The position numbers and the translations under genes are program-made. This document shows positions 27,174-37,002 of a stretch of DNA of 64,000 nucleotides, piece by piece (the stretch's first letter is position 1; each line of letters opens with the position of its first letter). The stretch covers positions 2,046,001-2,110,000 of the forward strand of contig NZ_CP060398.1 in assembly GCF_015840915.1 (NCBI RefSeq), given 5' to 3'. Below the pieces are notes generated by a model, which did not search any database, had not been told where the DNA came from, and was given only the letters and a program-made list of their open reading frames with translations. Source of the stretch: Synechococcus sp. CBW1002. GTDB lineage: Bacteria; Cyanobacteriota; Cyanobacteriia; PCC-6307; Cyanobiaceae.

Positions 27174-27296
27174 TATGTCGGCGGAAGGCGTCCAGCACCG
27201 AATCGAGGTGAATAGATTCCTGTTGAAACCCTGAAATGACAAGGCCCTGTGTGGGTGTGCTGGCCAAAACCAGCCCGGGAAACCGCCGTAGGCCTC

Positions 27297-28157
27297 TCAC
27301 TGGGCACCGATCGGTACCGGCGCCGGTGCCCCCGGAGCATTGGCGGCCGACGCACCACGGGCTGGAGCCGGCAGGCCCAGTTCCGGTTGGTTCGGATCGC
27401 TCAGATCAATCGATTGCACCCGTCGGCCCTTCACCTGGGCCGGCAGCTCCTCTTTCAGGTGGCGCAGCACCGCCAGGCGGCGCTCCAACTGTCCGTCCAT
27501 CGGACCCAGGCGGATGCGGCCAAGACTGGCCGTATCCAGCCAGAGGGAGCCATCCGGCTCAAAACGGATCTGGCGCAGATCTGGCCCAATCGCCTGGCGA
27601 TTCTCCAGCAGCTGCGTCAGGGAGCCACGATGGCGTTCGTTCCATCCCACCACCTTGAGGCCCATCACCTCGGCCGACGGGACGCCGATCTTCTGGCGGG
27701 CACTCATCCAGTTCCCAAGACGATCCACGTAACCCTGCTCCAGGCCCTTGGGCGTGCGGCGTTCGGCACGGGCGACGGCCTGGCGATCCACCAGGTTGAT
27801 GCGGAGTCGTGGCGGCAGCATCAGGCGACTCACCTGCACCTTCTCCACCGGCAGGGCCGCCGCAAGCCTCTCCATCAGGGCGTGGGGATGGACCGTCAGC
27901 AACGGCTGTGGGAAGCGCAGGCCGGCGGCCTGGATGGCCTGCTCGCGGCTCACCTGACGGCTGCCCAGTACCTCCACCTGATCAGGCCGGGTGAGGGTCC
28001 AGCCCTGGCGCAACAGGACGTAGCCCAGGCCGGCGGTGAGGCCGCTGAGCACCAACAGGCGCCAGGTGTTCCGGAGGCGTTCCTGGCGACGCTGGCGCCG
28101 CAGCTCACGCCGCCGTTCCACCCCCGGTTGCAGGGAGCCTGCTTTCACAGGTCGCAA
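27297..28157 (-). CDS. ftsQ: Cell division protein FtsQ
   Basis: 286 residues: a basic N-terminal cytoplasmic segment (ERRRELRRQRRQERLR), one membrane helix at about 31-50 (WRLLVLSGLTAGLGYVLL), then a POTRA domain (DQVEVLGSRQVSREQAIQAAGL) and the FtsQ/DivIB beta domain (RLRINLVDRQAVARAERR, WMSARQKIG). A Pro/Ala-rich tail closes the protein. FtsQ links early and late divisome proteins. It overlaps the upstream small membrane gene by 13 bases and is followed by ftsZ. Confidence 0.9.
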   Translation of the reverse strand: MRPVKAGSLQPGVERRRELRRQRRQERLRNTWRLLVLSGLTAGLGYVLLRQGWTLTRPDQVEVLGSRQVSREQAIQAAGLRFPQPLLTVHPHALMERLAAALPVEKVQVSRLMLPPRLRINLVDRQAVARAERRTPKGLEQGYVDRLGNWMSARQKIGVPSAEVMGLKVVGWNERHRGSLTQLLENRQAIGPDLRQIRFEPDGSLWLDTASLGRIRLGPMDGQLERRLAVLRHLKEELPAQVKGRRVQSIDLSDPNQPELGLPAPARGASAANAPGAPAPVPIGAQ

Positions 28158-28555
28158 CGGGAACGCGCCATCAGTTCATCCATCCAGCGGCGGGCCCGAT
28201 CGGCATCGGAGAAGGGCAGATCCATCTGCCGGCCATCGCCCACCAGCCGCAGCCGGCAACTGCCATGGCTCTCATCGGTGAGCGGCGCTTCACCGGAATG
28301 GAGCGACAGCAGCTCCACCAGTTCGAGCTGCTTGATCGGAAAGGCATCCGCCTGCTTGAGAGTGCCGGCTTCAAAACGGCTCCAGCTCAGCACCCCCTCT
28401 TTGAGCCGTGCGGCACCACAGCCATCCAGCTTGGCCAGTTCCGAACCGGCGGCCCAGGTGCGGAAGAGGTGCTGGCGACGCCGCTCCAGCCAGCCCAGGG
28501 CCGGCAGGAGAATGAAGATCAGCAGCAGGGGAAGCCAGAGCAGGCCGTGCGTCAT
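28145..28555 (-). CDS. Small membrane-anchored protein of the ddl-ftsQ operon
   Basis: 136 residues from the ATG at 28555, which overlaps the ddl stop as ATGA. One N-terminal membrane helix ([21 protein letters not shown]) is followed by a basic stretch and a soluble domain of about 100 residues containing [18 protein letters not shown] and a final [12 protein letters not shown]. No known family was recognised. Tight coupling between ddl and ftsQ suggests a cell-wall or division accessory role. Confidence 0.8.
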   Translation of the reverse strand: MTHGLLWLPLLLIFILLPALGWLERRRQHLFRTWAAGSELAKLDGCGAARLKEGVLSWSRFEAGTLKQADAFPIKQLELVELLSLHSGEAPLTDESHGSCRLRLVGDGRQMDLPFSDADRARRWMDELMARSRCDL

Positions 28556-29649
28556 GGGGTTGGGTCTCCAGCTGCCGATGCCATAGCCCATTCTCTCGCG
28601 CCCTGCACCAGTTGATGCAACAACTCCTCAAGCGGTAAGCCGCTGGCCTGCCACAGCATCGGGTACATGCTCTGGGAGGTGAAGCCCGGCAGGGTGTTGA
28701 TCTCATTGAGCAGCAGCTCAGCACCAGCCTCGTCGTAGAAAAAATCCACCCGGGCCAGGCCTGTGGCCCCAACGGCGCGGCAGGCGGCGATGGCGAGGTT
28801 GCGGATCCGCTCACTCACCTCGGGTGCCAACGCGGCTGGGATCACAGTGTGGCTGAGACCTTCGCTGTATTTGGCGGTGTAGTCGTACCAGTCGGCATCA
28901 AAGCGGATCTCGCCCACGACCGATGCCTGCAACGGCCTGGCTCCACCCCCCAGCACGGCACATTCCAGTTCCCTGGCCACCACGCCCTGCTCCACCACGA
29001 GCCGGTGATCCAGGGCGGCGGCCTGGCGCAGGCCCTCGATCAGGCTTGGCCTGTCGACCGCCTTGCTGATTCCCACCGAGGAGCCCATGTTGGCGGGCTT
29101 GACGAAGCAGGGATAGCCGAGCTGCTGCTCCAGGCGGGTCCAGAGGGCCTCGGAGTTCTCAGCGAGTTCGGCGGCATCGACGCAGGCGTAGGGCACCTGG
29201 GGCAGGGCGGCGGCGGCAAAGGCGGCCTTCATCGCCTGTTTGTCCATGCCCACGGCGGAACCCAGCACGCCGGAGCCCACGAAGGGAACGCCCATCAGGG
29301 TGAACAGGCCCTGGATGGTGCCGTCCTCCCCATTCGGGCCATGCAACACGGGGATCCACACCTCCACCTCCAGAGCACCCGGTGGAAAGCCCTGGAAGCC
29401 TGGGCGGGAGGGCGCCTGGGGCAGGTCGCCGGGTTCGGCAGGTGTTCCCTTTGCCAGCACGGCTTCGGCCACGTCCGGCGGCCACCAGCGGCCCTGGGGA
29501 TCGATGTAAAAGCAGCTGAGCCGATAGCGCTCGGCGTTGGCACCGCGGCGCAGAGCCGACACCACGGTGTTGGCGGAGCGGATCGACACGGCGTGCTCAC
29601 CGGAGGCCCCCCCGAACACCAGGCCGAGGTGGGTGGGCGCGACGACCAT
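28552..29649 (-). CDS. ddl: D-alanine--D-alanine ligase
   Basis: 365 residues, ATP-grasp ligase. [20 protein letters not shown] opens the N-domain with the family's GGxSxEHxVS motif. [19 protein letters not shown], the central [19 protein letters not shown] and the late [19 protein letters not shown] (Mg-binding Glu and Asn) are all present. It makes D-Ala-D-Ala for peptidoglycan. It begins 40 bases after miaB's stop and heads a ddl - membrane protein - ftsQ - ftsZ cluster. Confidence 0.97.
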   Translation of the reverse strand: MVVAPTHLGLVFGGASGEHAVSIRSANTVVSALRRGANAERYRLSCFYIDPQGRWWPPDVAEAVLAKGTPAEPGDLPQAPSRPGFQGFPPGALEVEVWIPVLHGPNGEDGTIQGLFTLMGVPFVGSGVLGSAVGMDKQAMKAAFAAAALPQVPYACVDAAELAENSEALWTRLEQQLGYPCFVKPANMGSSVGISKAVDRPSLIEGLRQAAALDHRLVVEQGVVARELECAVLGGGARPLQASVVGEIRFDADWYDYTAKYSEGLSHTVIPAALAPEVSERIRNLAIAACRAVGATGLARVDFFYDEAGAELLLNEINTLPGFTSQSMYPMLWQASGLPLEELLHQLVQGAREWAMASAAGDPTP

Positions 29650-29688
29650 CGAGGCAGAGAAGAGGGGCCAAAGGTATCAGCGATCGCT

Positions 29689-31131
29689 TCAGAGCACGGC
29701 GCCGCTGAGTGAAAAGGCACGCACCTGATCGATCCGCACCGAGACCAGATCACCAGGAGCGATCACGCTGCCATCAGGCCGGCTGGACGGGAAGAACGTC
29801 AGCCGGTTGGTGCGGGTGCGCCCCATCATCTGAGCCGGATCCCTGGGATTGGAGCCCTCCACCAGGATCTCTTCGCAGCGGCCGGCGTAGCGCGCACTCC
29901 GCTGTTTCGCCTGGGTCTCGACCAGGGCGTTGAGCTCCTGCAGGCGCTCCACCTTGACTGCTTCGCTGAGCTGGTCCGGCCAGGCGGCGGCGGGGGTGTT
30001 GGGTCGGGGGGAATAGGCGGCGGTGTTGACCGCATCGAAGCCCACCTCCTCCACCAGATCGAGGGTGCGCCGGTACTGGGCATCGGTCTCACCGGGGAAA
30101 CCCACGATCACATCGGCGCTGATCGCGGCATCGGGCATGCGCTCCCGGATCCGGTCGAGGATGCGCCGGTAGCGCTCCACCGTGTAGCCGCGGGCCATGG
30201 CCCGCAGGACGTCGTTGTCGCCGCTCTGAAAGGGGATGTGGAAGTGTTCGCACACCTTCTCCAGGTCGGCGCAGGTGTCGATCAGGCGGTCGGTGAAATA
30301 GCGGGGATGGCTGGTGGCGAAGCGAATCCGCTCAAGGCCCCGCACGTCGTGCACGAAGCGGAGCAGATCCGTGAGGGTGTGCTGACGGCGCCCCTCGGGG
30401 GTGATGCCGGGCAGATCGCGGCCATAGGCGTCGATGTTCTGGCCCAGCAGCGTCACTTCCCGGTAACCCCGCGCCGCCAGCCCTTCCATCTCCAGGCGGA
30501 TCGCCTCGGGGCGGCGCGACTGCTCAACGCCCCGAACCGAAGGCACCACGCAATAGGTGCAGCGCTCGTTGCAGCCATAGATCACGTTCACCCAGGCGCA
30601 GACCGCACTGTCCCGCCGGGCCGTGGTGATGTCCTCCAGGATGTGGTGATCGCCGGTGGCCACCACCTGCTGGCCGCTCTCCACCTGGCTCAGCAGGGTG
30701 TCGAGCCGGTTGGCGTGCTGCGGACCCATCACCAGATCCAGTTCCGGCACCCGGCGCAGCAGCGCTTCCCCCTCCTGCTGGGCGACGCAGCCCGCCACCA
30801 CCAGGGTGAGATGGGGGTTGGCGCGTTTGCGCTGGGCCTGACGGCCCAGGTAGCTGTAGACCTTCTGCTCGGCGTTGTCGCGAATCGTGCAGGTGTTGTA
30901 GAGCACCAGATCGGCCGTGTGTTCATCACGGCCGGGGGCGTAGCCCATCGCTTCGAGGATCCCTGCCATCCGCTCGGAATCCGCCTTGTTCATCTGGCAG
31001 CCAAAGGTGGTGATCCAGTAGCTGCCGCGTTGCTGTGGCTTTGCCGGGTCGAGCACAGGAGCAGAGAGCGGCTCTGCGGGGACGGGGTGTTGGGGGCGGG
31101 AGGGGGCCTGCATGACGCCAGTTTCGGACAT
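29689..31131 (-). CDS. miaB: tRNA-2-methylthio-N6-dimethylallyladenosine synthase MiaB
   Basis: 480 residues from MSETG at 31131; an ATG at 31113 is an alternative. The N-terminal methylthiotransferase domain has [17 protein letters not shown] (first cluster Cys) and [12 protein letters not shown]. The radical SAM motif is [11 protein letters not shown]. The C-terminal TRAM domain ends with [26 protein letters not shown]. MiaB methylthiolates A37 of UNN-decoding tRNAs and carries two Fe4S4 clusters. The family's full length is covered, with no sign of truncation. Confidence 0.95.
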   Translation of the reverse strand: MSETGVMQAPSRPQHPVPAEPLSAPVLDPAKPQQRGSYWITTFGCQMNKADSERMAGILEAMGYAPGRDEHTADLVLYNTCTIRDNAEQKVYSYLGRQAQRKRANPHLTLVVAGCVAQQEGEALLRRVPELDLVMGPQHANRLDTLLSQVESGQQVVATGDHHILEDITTARRDSAVCAWVNVIYGCNERCTYCVVPSVRGVEQSRRPEAIRLEMEGLAARGYREVTLLGQNIDAYGRDLPGITPEGRRQHTLTDLLRFVHDVRGLERIRFATSHPRYFTDRLIDTCADLEKVCEHFHIPFQSGDNDVLRAMARGYTVERYRRILDRIRERMPDAAISADVIVGFPGETDAQYRRTLDLVEEVGFDAVNTAAYSPRPNTPAAAWPDQLSEAVKVERLQELNALVETQAKQRSARYAGRCEEILVEGSNPRDPAQMMGRTRTNRLTFFPSSRPDGSVIAPGDLVSVRIDQVRAFSLSGAVL

Positions 31132-31156
31132 CAACCGCCGTGGGGCTCTGGAAGGC

Positions 31157-32989
31157 TCAGCGCTGCTCCAGCAGCGAGAGCTGCTGGTTGGCACGCTGGA
31201 GCTTCAGGGCTAGATCCCCGTGCAGGGCCAGCAGGATCTCGATCACCAAATCCGGCCGCTCCTCATGCAACCGGTCAAAGGCCTCGCGCTGGAGCACCAG
31301 GCAGCTGCCATCTTCCTCGGCCACCATGTCCGCGGTGCGGGGTGTGCCATTGAGAAAGGCAATCTCCCCCACACTCACGCCGGTGCTGAATGTGGCAAAA
31401 CGGATGCGTTTACCGGGTTGGAGTTCTTCACCGGCACTGAAGCAACCCGCCTCGATCAGGAACAGCTCCTGGCCGGCATCACCACGGCGGAACACCACCT
31501 CACCCTTGGTGAAGGATCGCCGTTCCAGCAATGGTTCCAGGACCGCCCGACTGGCCTCCGGCAAAACCTCGAGCAGGTGGATCGTGTTGGACTCCAGGGC
31601 GTTTGGCGCGTCTTCCAGCCGCAGCTTCTCAAGGAGCAGGTTTTCCGCTGTTTCCAGGGCCGTGTCGAGGCTCGTGAACCAGTCGGGGGGAAGGGTGTCT
31701 GACTCCCCTGGCCAGAAACCCTCGAGATGCTCGCCCCGGCAGAGCAGGCAGCGGATGCCGCGCTGGGCCAGCAGCTCCAGTTGGTTCAGCACCAGGCCGG
31801 CGCTGATCGACGGCAGGCCCACCACCTGGGCCAGATCCATCACCACAAACGACTCGGAGATGACACTGGCCTCCAGGTGAGACAACAGTTCCTCCACCGC
31901 GGCGAAATCGAGCACCCCCTGCACCTGCAGCACCCGGATGCGCTCCCCATGACGATCGAGATGGCCGAATTCGGCGGCGCTCCGCCATCGGCGCGAGTAG
32001 CGGTTCTTGCCGGTGGCCGAGGAGCGGATCGTGGTGCCGCTGCGGGCGGGTTGGTCGAACAGATGGAGTTCCAGCCGATGGGAGAGCTCCTCACACACGG
32101 CGATGCCGCGGCTGGAGTTGCCGAAGGAATCGAGGGGCGGCGAGTAGACGGCCAGGCCCACCCGTCCGGGCACCACCGCCATCACACCTCCGCCCACACC
32201 ACTTTTGGCCGGCATGCCCACGTTGTAGAGCCACTGGCCGGTGTAGTCGTACATGCCGCAGCTGCCCATCACCGCCAGCACATTGGTGGTGATCGCCGGA
32301 TCCAGGGTGACCACACCGGTGCGTGGGTTGCGGCCCTGGCAGGCCAGGGTGGCCGCCATCACCGCCAGGTCCTGGCAGGTGACCTTCACCGCGCACTGGC
32401 GGAAATAGAGCTGCAGGCCGGGCTCCGGCGAGGCATTGATCACATCGAAGTTGCGCAGCAGATGGCCGATGGCCCGGTTGCGGTGCCCCGTGTCCCGCTC
32501 GGAACGGAATACCGCCTCATCCACCTCCAGGCGATGGCCGGCCATGTCCGAAAGAAAATCGAGCAGCATCGATTCGGCCCGCTCCGGATCGTGGGCCCAG
32601 ATCTGGGCCGTGGTGGCAATGGCGCCGGCATTGATCATCGGGTTGCGGGGAATTCCGCTGACCGGATGGAGGCTGATGGCGTTGAAGGCGTCGCCGGAGG
32701 GCTCAACGCCCACCTTCGTCTGCATGTGATCGGCCGAGAGCAATTTCAGGGCCAGGCCGTAGGCGAACGGCTTCGAGATCGACTGGATCGTGAACAGTTT
32801 GCGGGTCTGTCCCACCTCGTAGACCCGGCCATCGGTGGTGGCGATCACGATGCCGAAGTCATCGGGATCAGCCTTGGCCAGCTCCGGGATGTAGTCAGCT
32901 GGAGCGCCGTCACGCAGGTTCAGGAAGCGGGCGTGTACCTCCTCCAGGATTTGCTGAATAGCCGAGGCGGTCGCATCGCTATGGGGCAT
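31157..32989 (-). CDS. glsA: Glutaminase fused to STAS and cyclic-nucleotide-binding domains
   Basis: 610 residues from MPHSD at 32989. Residues about 1-305 are a GlsA glutaminase (beta-lactamase-like): [13 protein letters not shown] holds the SxxK nucleophile motif, then [23 protein letters not shown] and GNSSRG. Residues about 345-440 form a STAS domain ([36 protein letters not shown]). Residues about 480-600 are a cNMP-binding/CAP_ED domain ([42 protein letters not shown]). The fusion suggests that glutamine-to-glutamate conversion is controlled by a small ligand or partner. Confidence 0.93.
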   Translation of the reverse strand: MPHSDATASAIQQILEEVHARFLNLRDGAPADYIPELAKADPDDFGIVIATTDGRVYEVGQTRKLFTIQSISKPFAYGLALKLLSADHMQTKVGVEPSGDAFNAISLHPVSGIPRNPMINAGAIATTAQIWAHDPERAESMLLDFLSDMAGHRLEVDEAVFRSERDTGHRNRAIGHLLRNFDVINASPEPGLQLYFRQCAVKVTCQDLAVMAATLACQGRNPRTGVVTLDPAITTNVLAVMGSCGMYDYTGQWLYNVGMPAKSGVGGGVMAVVPGRVGLAVYSPPLDSFGNSSRGIAVCEELSHRLELHLFDQPARSGTTIRSSATGKNRYSRRWRSAAEFGHLDRHGERIRVLQVQGVLDFAAVEELLSHLEASVISESFVVMDLAQVVGLPSISAGLVLNQLELLAQRGIRCLLCRGEHLEGFWPGESDTLPPDWFTSLDTALETAENLLLEKLRLEDAPNALESNTIHLLEVLPEASRAVLEPLLERRSFTKGEVVFRRGDAGQELFLIEAGCFSAGEELQPGKRIRFATFSTGVSVGEIAFLNGTPRTADMVAEEDGSCLVLQREAFDRLHEERPDLVIEILLALHGDLALKLQRANQQLSLLEQR

Positions 32990-33154
32990 GGAGTGAACAG
33001 GGCCGCAAAGGTGCGGATCGCAGGGGTCTGGATTGCCGTGATCTGAGGCCACCTCGGCCCGCGAATCTGTGCTTCCTGTTACCGATGTGGTGCCTCGTCG
33101 GTGATTGTGTCAGCGTGACTCCAATCTGACTGTCCTGACGGGCTGTTGGCTGGC

Positions 33155-34261
33155 ATGCGCTGCCTGTTACACCGCTTCACCCTCACCAAGGCGGTGCCGC
33201 TGGCGATCAGCCGCGGCACTACGGCGGCGGTGCAGCACCTGCTGCTGGAGATCGAACATGAGGGCGTGATCGGTCGTGGGGAGACCGGCGGGTTCGACAC
33301 CGGCCACCGCTGTTTCGAGACCGAGACACTGGCGGTAGAACTCGCGGCGTTCCTGCCCCGGATCGAGCCTCTGGCCCCCCAGCCGATGCAGGCCTTGCAG
33401 CCCCTGCTGGCAGACCTCTCACCGCCGGCGCGCTGCGCCGTCGACCTGGCCCTTTGGGATTGGTGGGGGCAGCGGCTGGGCCAGCCCCTCTGGCGCCTCT
33501 GGGGTCTGGACCGCCAGGCCGGCGAGCCCACCAGCGTGACCCTTGGCCTGGGAACGGTGGCGGCGGTGCTGGCACGGCTGGAGCGCTGGTGGGAGGCGAT
33601 GCCGGCCAGCCGCATCAAGCTCAAGCTCGGCAGCCCCGATGGGCCGGATCACGACCGGCAGCTGGTGGAGGCGGTGGCAGTGGCCCTGGAGCGCCGCCGC
33701 CAGGTCACGGGGCAGCCCTGTGAGCTGCAGGTGGATGCCAACGGTGGCTGGGGCCTCGAAACGGCCCGGTCGCTGCTGCCCTGGCTGGAGCACCAGGGCG
33801 TGGTGCTGGTGGAGCAGCCCCTGGGGCCGCTCAGCGATCCGGAGGCGGACACGGCTGGCTTCGCCGCCCTGGAGCTCGACTGTCCGATGGCGCTGGTGGC
33901 CGATGAGAGCTGCTGGAATGTGGAGGATCTGCTGCGGCTGGCCCCCTACGTGGACGGCATCAACATCAAGCTGCTCAAGAGTGGTGGTCTGAGCGAGGCC
34001 CTGCTGATGGCCCGCACAGCCGAGCGGCTTGGACTGGGGGTGATGCTCGGCTGCTATTCCGATGCGGCCCTGCTCAACGGCGCCGCGTCCCAGCTGCTGC
34101 CACTGGTGCGCTGGCCCGATCTGGACAGCCACCTCAACCTTGTCGACGATCCCTTCCTGGGGCCAGAGCTTGAGGGAGACCAGCTGCGGCCGTCCGATCG
34201 CCCGGGGATTGGGGTGGACGGAGGGCTTGCCGAAACCTCGCTAGGGGACCTGCCGTGCTGA
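33155..34261 (+). CDS. Enolase-superfamily dipeptide epimerase / N-acyl-D-glutamate racemase-like (DgcA-like)
   Basis: About 368 residues from the ATG at 33155. The muconate-lactonising-enzyme-type barrel has the KxK motif SRIKLKLG (near 150), metal ligands in LQVDANGGW, VEQPLGPL and VADESCW, and the opposite Lys in GINIKLLKSGG. This residue set fits the L-Ala-D/L-Glu epimerase branch. The next gene is a DUF1611 protein, the partner of such an epimerase in the D-glutamate DgcN/DgcA pathway, so racemisation of N-acetyl-glutamate is a good alternative. Stop and next start overlap. Confidence 0.85.
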   Translation: MRCLLHRFTLTKAVPLAISRGTTAAVQHLLLEIEHEGVIGRGETGGFDTGHRCFETETLAVELAAFLPRIEPLAPQPMQALQPLLADLSPPARCAVDLALWDWWGQRLGQPLWRLWGLDRQAGEPTSVTLGLGTVAAVLARLERWWEAMPASRIKLKLGSPDGPDHDRQLVEAVAVALERRRQVTGQPCELQVDANGGWGLETARSLLPWLEHQGVVLVEQPLGPLSDPEADTAGFAALELDCPMALVADESCWNVEDLLRLAPYVDGINIKLLKSGGLSEALLMARTAERLGLGVMLGCYSDAALLNGAASQLLPLVRWPDLDSHLNLVDDPFLGPELEGDQLRPSDRPGIGVDGGLAETSLGDLPC

Positions 34262-35340
34262 CGGACGACGCACCGATCGTGCTGCTGCAGCACGGCGGGC
34301 TCACGGATCTGGGCGGCAAGACCGGCCTGGCGATGCTGCGCTACCGCCATGGGCCGATCGTGGCGGTGATTGACCCGGAGAACGCCGGTCGCCGCGTTCA
34401 GGAGCTGACAGGAATCCCCCGGGATCTGCCGGTTCTGGCCAGCCTCCGTGAGGCGTTGCCGCTCGGACCTCGCGTGGCGGTGGTGGGTCTGGCCCCCGCC
34501 GGCGGCAAGTTGCCGCCGGCACTCTGGGGGGATGTGGCCGCGGCCCTGGAGGCGGGCCTGTGCGTGGCCAGTGGCCTGCACAGTCGCCTTGGCGACGATC
34601 CGGAGCTGGCGGCGCGGCTGCAGCCCGGCCAGTGGATCTGGGATCTGCGGCAGGAGCCACCCGGCCTGGTGGTGGGATCGGCCCGGGCGGCGACCCTGCC
34701 CTGCCGGCGGGTGCTGGCGGTGGGCAGTGACATGGCGGTCGGGAAGATGAGTGCCTGCCTGGAGCTGGTCGCCGCCGCAGGCAGGAGAGGCCTGCCGGCC
34801 CGGTTCGTGGGCACCGGCCAGGCTGGAATTCTGATCAGCGGCCATGGCATTCCCCTCGATGCGGTGCGGGTCGATTACGCCGCCGGGGCGGTGGAGCAGG
34901 CCGTGCTGGCAACGGCGCATGGCCTTGGCGGTGAGGGGTTGCTGGTGGTGGAGGGCCAGGGATCCCTCTGCCACCCCGGCTCCACAGCAACCCTGCCCCT
35001 GCTGCGTGGCTGCCAGCCCACGGCCTTGCTGCTGGTGCATCGGTCCGGCCAGACCACCATCCAGCGCCACCCCAGCATTGCCCTGCCCGCGCTGGCCGAG
35101 CTGATCGCCACCCTGGAAGCGGTGGCTGCCCTGGGACGTCCGGGGCTCACACCCCCGCCTCGGGTGGCGGCGATTGCTCTGAACACCGCCCATCTCAGCG
35201 CCGATCAGGCCGCTGCGGCCATGGTGGCCGTGGCGCAGGAGACCGGGCTGGTCTGCGCTGATCCGGTGCGGGATTGGCCGGGTGCCGATCGGCTCCTGGA
35301 TGCCCTGGGGGGCCAGCATCAGGAGACAGAGGCTTCCTGA
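34255..35340 (+). CDS. DUF1611 family protein (DgcN-like, predicted D-amino-acid N-acetyltransferase)
   Basis: 361 residues from a GTG that overlaps the epimerase stop by 7 bases. An N-terminal Rossmann-like domain (VAVIDPENAGRRVQELTG) is followed by a P-loop-like GSDMAVGKMSACLELVAAA (near 170), RFVGTGQAGILISGHGIPLDAV, and EGQGSLCHPGSTATL. These are DUF1611 hallmarks. In characterised bacteria a DUF1611 protein (DgcN) acetylates D-glutamate and an epimerase-like partner (DgcA) racemises the product. The gene pair here matches that layout, so the role is inferred from family and context. Confidence 0.82.
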   Translation: MLTDDAPIVLLQHGGLTDLGGKTGLAMLRYRHGPIVAVIDPENAGRRVQELTGIPRDLPVLASLREALPLGPRVAVVGLAPAGGKLPPALWGDVAAALEAGLCVASGLHSRLGDDPELAARLQPGQWIWDLRQEPPGLVVGSARAATLPCRRVLAVGSDMAVGKMSACLELVAAAGRRGLPARFVGTGQAGILISGHGIPLDAVRVDYAAGAVEQAVLATAHGLGGEGLLVVEGQGSLCHPGSTATLPLLRGCQPTALLLVHRSGQTTIQRHPSIALPALAELIATLEAVAALGRPGLTPPPRVAAIALNTAHLSADQAAAAMVAVAQETGLVCADPVRDWPGADRLLDALGGQHQETEAS

Positions 35341-35496
35341 TCAGGACTTGGGGGCTGTGGTCCAACCGGCCCATGCACGATGCGTCTCAGACACGCTCCA
35401 TGGCACAGGAATCGCCTGGTACACCGAAGCCGTAGACGGAAAGCGAAACGACAAGGCACCCCTGCAGCGCTTGCGACTCGATCACGCTTCAGAGCA

Positions 35497-35523
35497 AAAA
35501 ACCGGTGGACAAGCCACCGGTCT
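35497..35523 (-). terminator. Rho-independent terminator of tRNA-His
   Basis: On the leftward strand a perfect 8-bp stem ACCGGTGG-CTTGT-CCACCGGT (35523-35503) is followed by a run of seven T (35503-35497). It lies 7 bases after the 3' end of tRNA-His, so it terminates that transcript. Confidence 0.85.
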
Positions 35524-35529
35524 GAAAGA

Positions 35530-35604
35530 GGGCGAGCGAGGGGACTCGAACCCCCGAATAGCGGCGCCACAAGCCGCTGCCTTAACCACTTGGCGACGCC
35601 CGCC
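35530..35604 (-). tRNA. tRNA-His (anticodon GTG)
   Basis: 75 nt. The acceptor GGCGGGCG pairs with CGCTCGCC over 8 bp, including the extra G(-1) characteristic of tRNA-His. Anticodon arm GCGGC-TTGTGGC-GCCGC gives GTG. T-arm GGGGG-TTCGAGT-CCCCT. Discriminator C, and CCA is not encoded. A strong hairpin terminator follows. Confidence 0.96.
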
Positions 35605-35757
35605 GTGGGTAGGCAGAACTTACATCAGCACAGGCTGCACCACAGCGCATGACCACCCTGCCGGGATGGCGTGCCGGCAGGGTGCCCTGGGACGAGTCAA
35701 CCCATCGCCCGGCTCGGGCTCTAGCGTCCATGCCGATCCAATGCAGGTTTAGACCGC

Positions 35758-36522
35758 GTGGCTGCCGGTCGCTTCCCCTCCCCTGACCCACCCCCTGCCG
35801 GAGACGGTCTGGTCGCGAGACCCTTCCGCCTGGTCACGCCCTTGCTGGCCCTGTCCCTGCTGCTGAGCAGCTGTGCCCTGGCAGGGGTTGGGGTGAGTGA
35901 GGCTGGCCGGCAGCGTTGCCGCAACCTGGCCGCTGCTTCGGGACCTCCCCTGCTGGGGCCCTGGCGCGAGCTGCGCTGCCTGCCCGGTGTGGACAAGCGC
36001 CTGGCCTCAGAGGCAGCCCAGGAACGGCGGCGACGGGAGCAGGCTCAGCAACGGCTGCAGGCCGATCTGGCCCGCTGCCGTCAGCAGCGCCAGCCCATGC
36101 TCGCCTTGGTGACGGAGCTGCGCCGCACCCGGCAGACCCTCGCCGATCAGCGCCTGGAGGCCTACACCCCCGCACCACGACCACAGCCCCCTGATGAGGA
36201 GCTTGAGGCTCGCTATCGGCCTGAAGACCAGGAACTCGATCGGGAGCGTTACGAGGCGGCTCTCGCGGCCTGGAGGGAGGCGGAGTCGCAGCGGCGGCGA
36301 CGCTGGGAGGCTCGCCACCGGGCGCGGCGGATGGTGCTGGAAGCCCAGCAGCAGCAACAGCTGGCCGAGCTGCGCCGCCGCAATCCCGCTCTCCTGAAAG
36401 GCGATGCGCTCCAGGAGCAGGCCGTTTCCCGCTACAGCCAGTGCCGAGCTCAGGACTTTCTCAAGGCCGATGCACCACCGGTTCCAGCCGGAGCCGCAGC
36501 GCCGGTCCCTCCCCAGAGCTGA
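35758..36522 (+). CDS. Predicted lipoprotein with long coiled coil
   Basis: 254 residues, GTG start. A hydrophobic signal (RLVTPLLALSLLLSSCALAG) ends in a lipobox-like LSSC near residue 40, so lipid attachment at that Cys is likely. The rest is rich in Arg, Gln, Glu and Ala with long helices (EAAQERRRREQAQQRLQADL; AAWREAESQRRRRWEARHRA) and a Pro-rich end. The family was not recognised. The charge pattern indicates an extended periplasmic coiled coil. It is 3 bases upstream of the DUF4359 gene, suggesting co-expression. Confidence 0.65.
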   Translation: MAAGRFPSPDPPPAGDGLVARPFRLVTPLLALSLLLSSCALAGVGVSEAGRQRCRNLAAASGPPLLGPWRELRCLPGVDKRLASEAAQERRRREQAQQRLQADLARCRQQRQPMLALVTELRRTRQTLADQRLEAYTPAPRPQPPDEELEARYRPEDQELDRERYEAALAAWREAESQRRRRWEARHRARRMVLEAQQQQQLAELRRRNPALLKGDALQEQAVSRYSQCRAQDFLKADAPPVPAGAAAPVPPQS

Positions 36523-36525
36523 ACT

Positions 36526-37002
36526 TTGCGAACCTGTGCACCCGCGTCATCACCTCGCTTGCCCTCCCGATCGCTGACACCCTGGCTCGTGGGCCTGCCC
36601 GTGGTGCTCCTGGGGGTCGCTGGCCTGGCGGCCACCAACCCCGGCCCCGACGAGTTCGAACGGTTTGCCGGCGATCGGCTGGCGGCGATGGCTTCCGAAG
36701 AGCTCTGCAGCGAGAAGGGATTGCCGCTCATGATCCGACTCGTGATCAGTGATTGCCATGGCCTGGTCAGGGCCCAGCACGGAGTGCTCGGCCAGCTGGC
36801 CCGCAGCCAGAGTCGCCGCATCGATTTCGGAGTGGGCAGTCTCTACAGCACCGAGATCGGTGGCCAGCAGCTCCTGCCCAACTGGCGGCTGCCCCACTAC
36901 ACCGTCTCGACCCTGGCCATGGCTGGACACTTCTGGGTGCTTGAGGCCGGTGAAGAACGCCGCCCAGACCCGAAGGGTCAGGAGAAGGAGGCCAGGCGTT
37001 GA
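36526..37002 (+). CDS. DUF4359-like protein
   Basis: 158 residues from a TTG 3 bases after the lipoprotein gene. One N-terminal membrane helix (PWLVGLPVVLLGVAGLAATNPG) is followed by the family pattern: DEFERFAGDRLAAMASEELC, MIRLVISDC, and the C-terminal DFGVGSLYSTEIGGQQLLPNW with YTVSTLAMAGHFWVL. DUF4359 proteins are cyanobacterial, membrane-anchored and uncharacterised. The stop overlaps the TTG start of the amidohydrolase gene. Confidence 0.75.
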   Translation: MRTCAPASSPRLPSRSLTPWLVGLPVVLLGVAGLAATNPGPDEFERFAGDRLAAMASEELCSEKGLPLMIRLVISDCHGLVRAQHGVLGQLARSQSRRIDFGVGSLYSTEIGGQQLLPNWRLPHYTVSTLAMAGHFWVLEAGEERRPDPKGQEKEARR

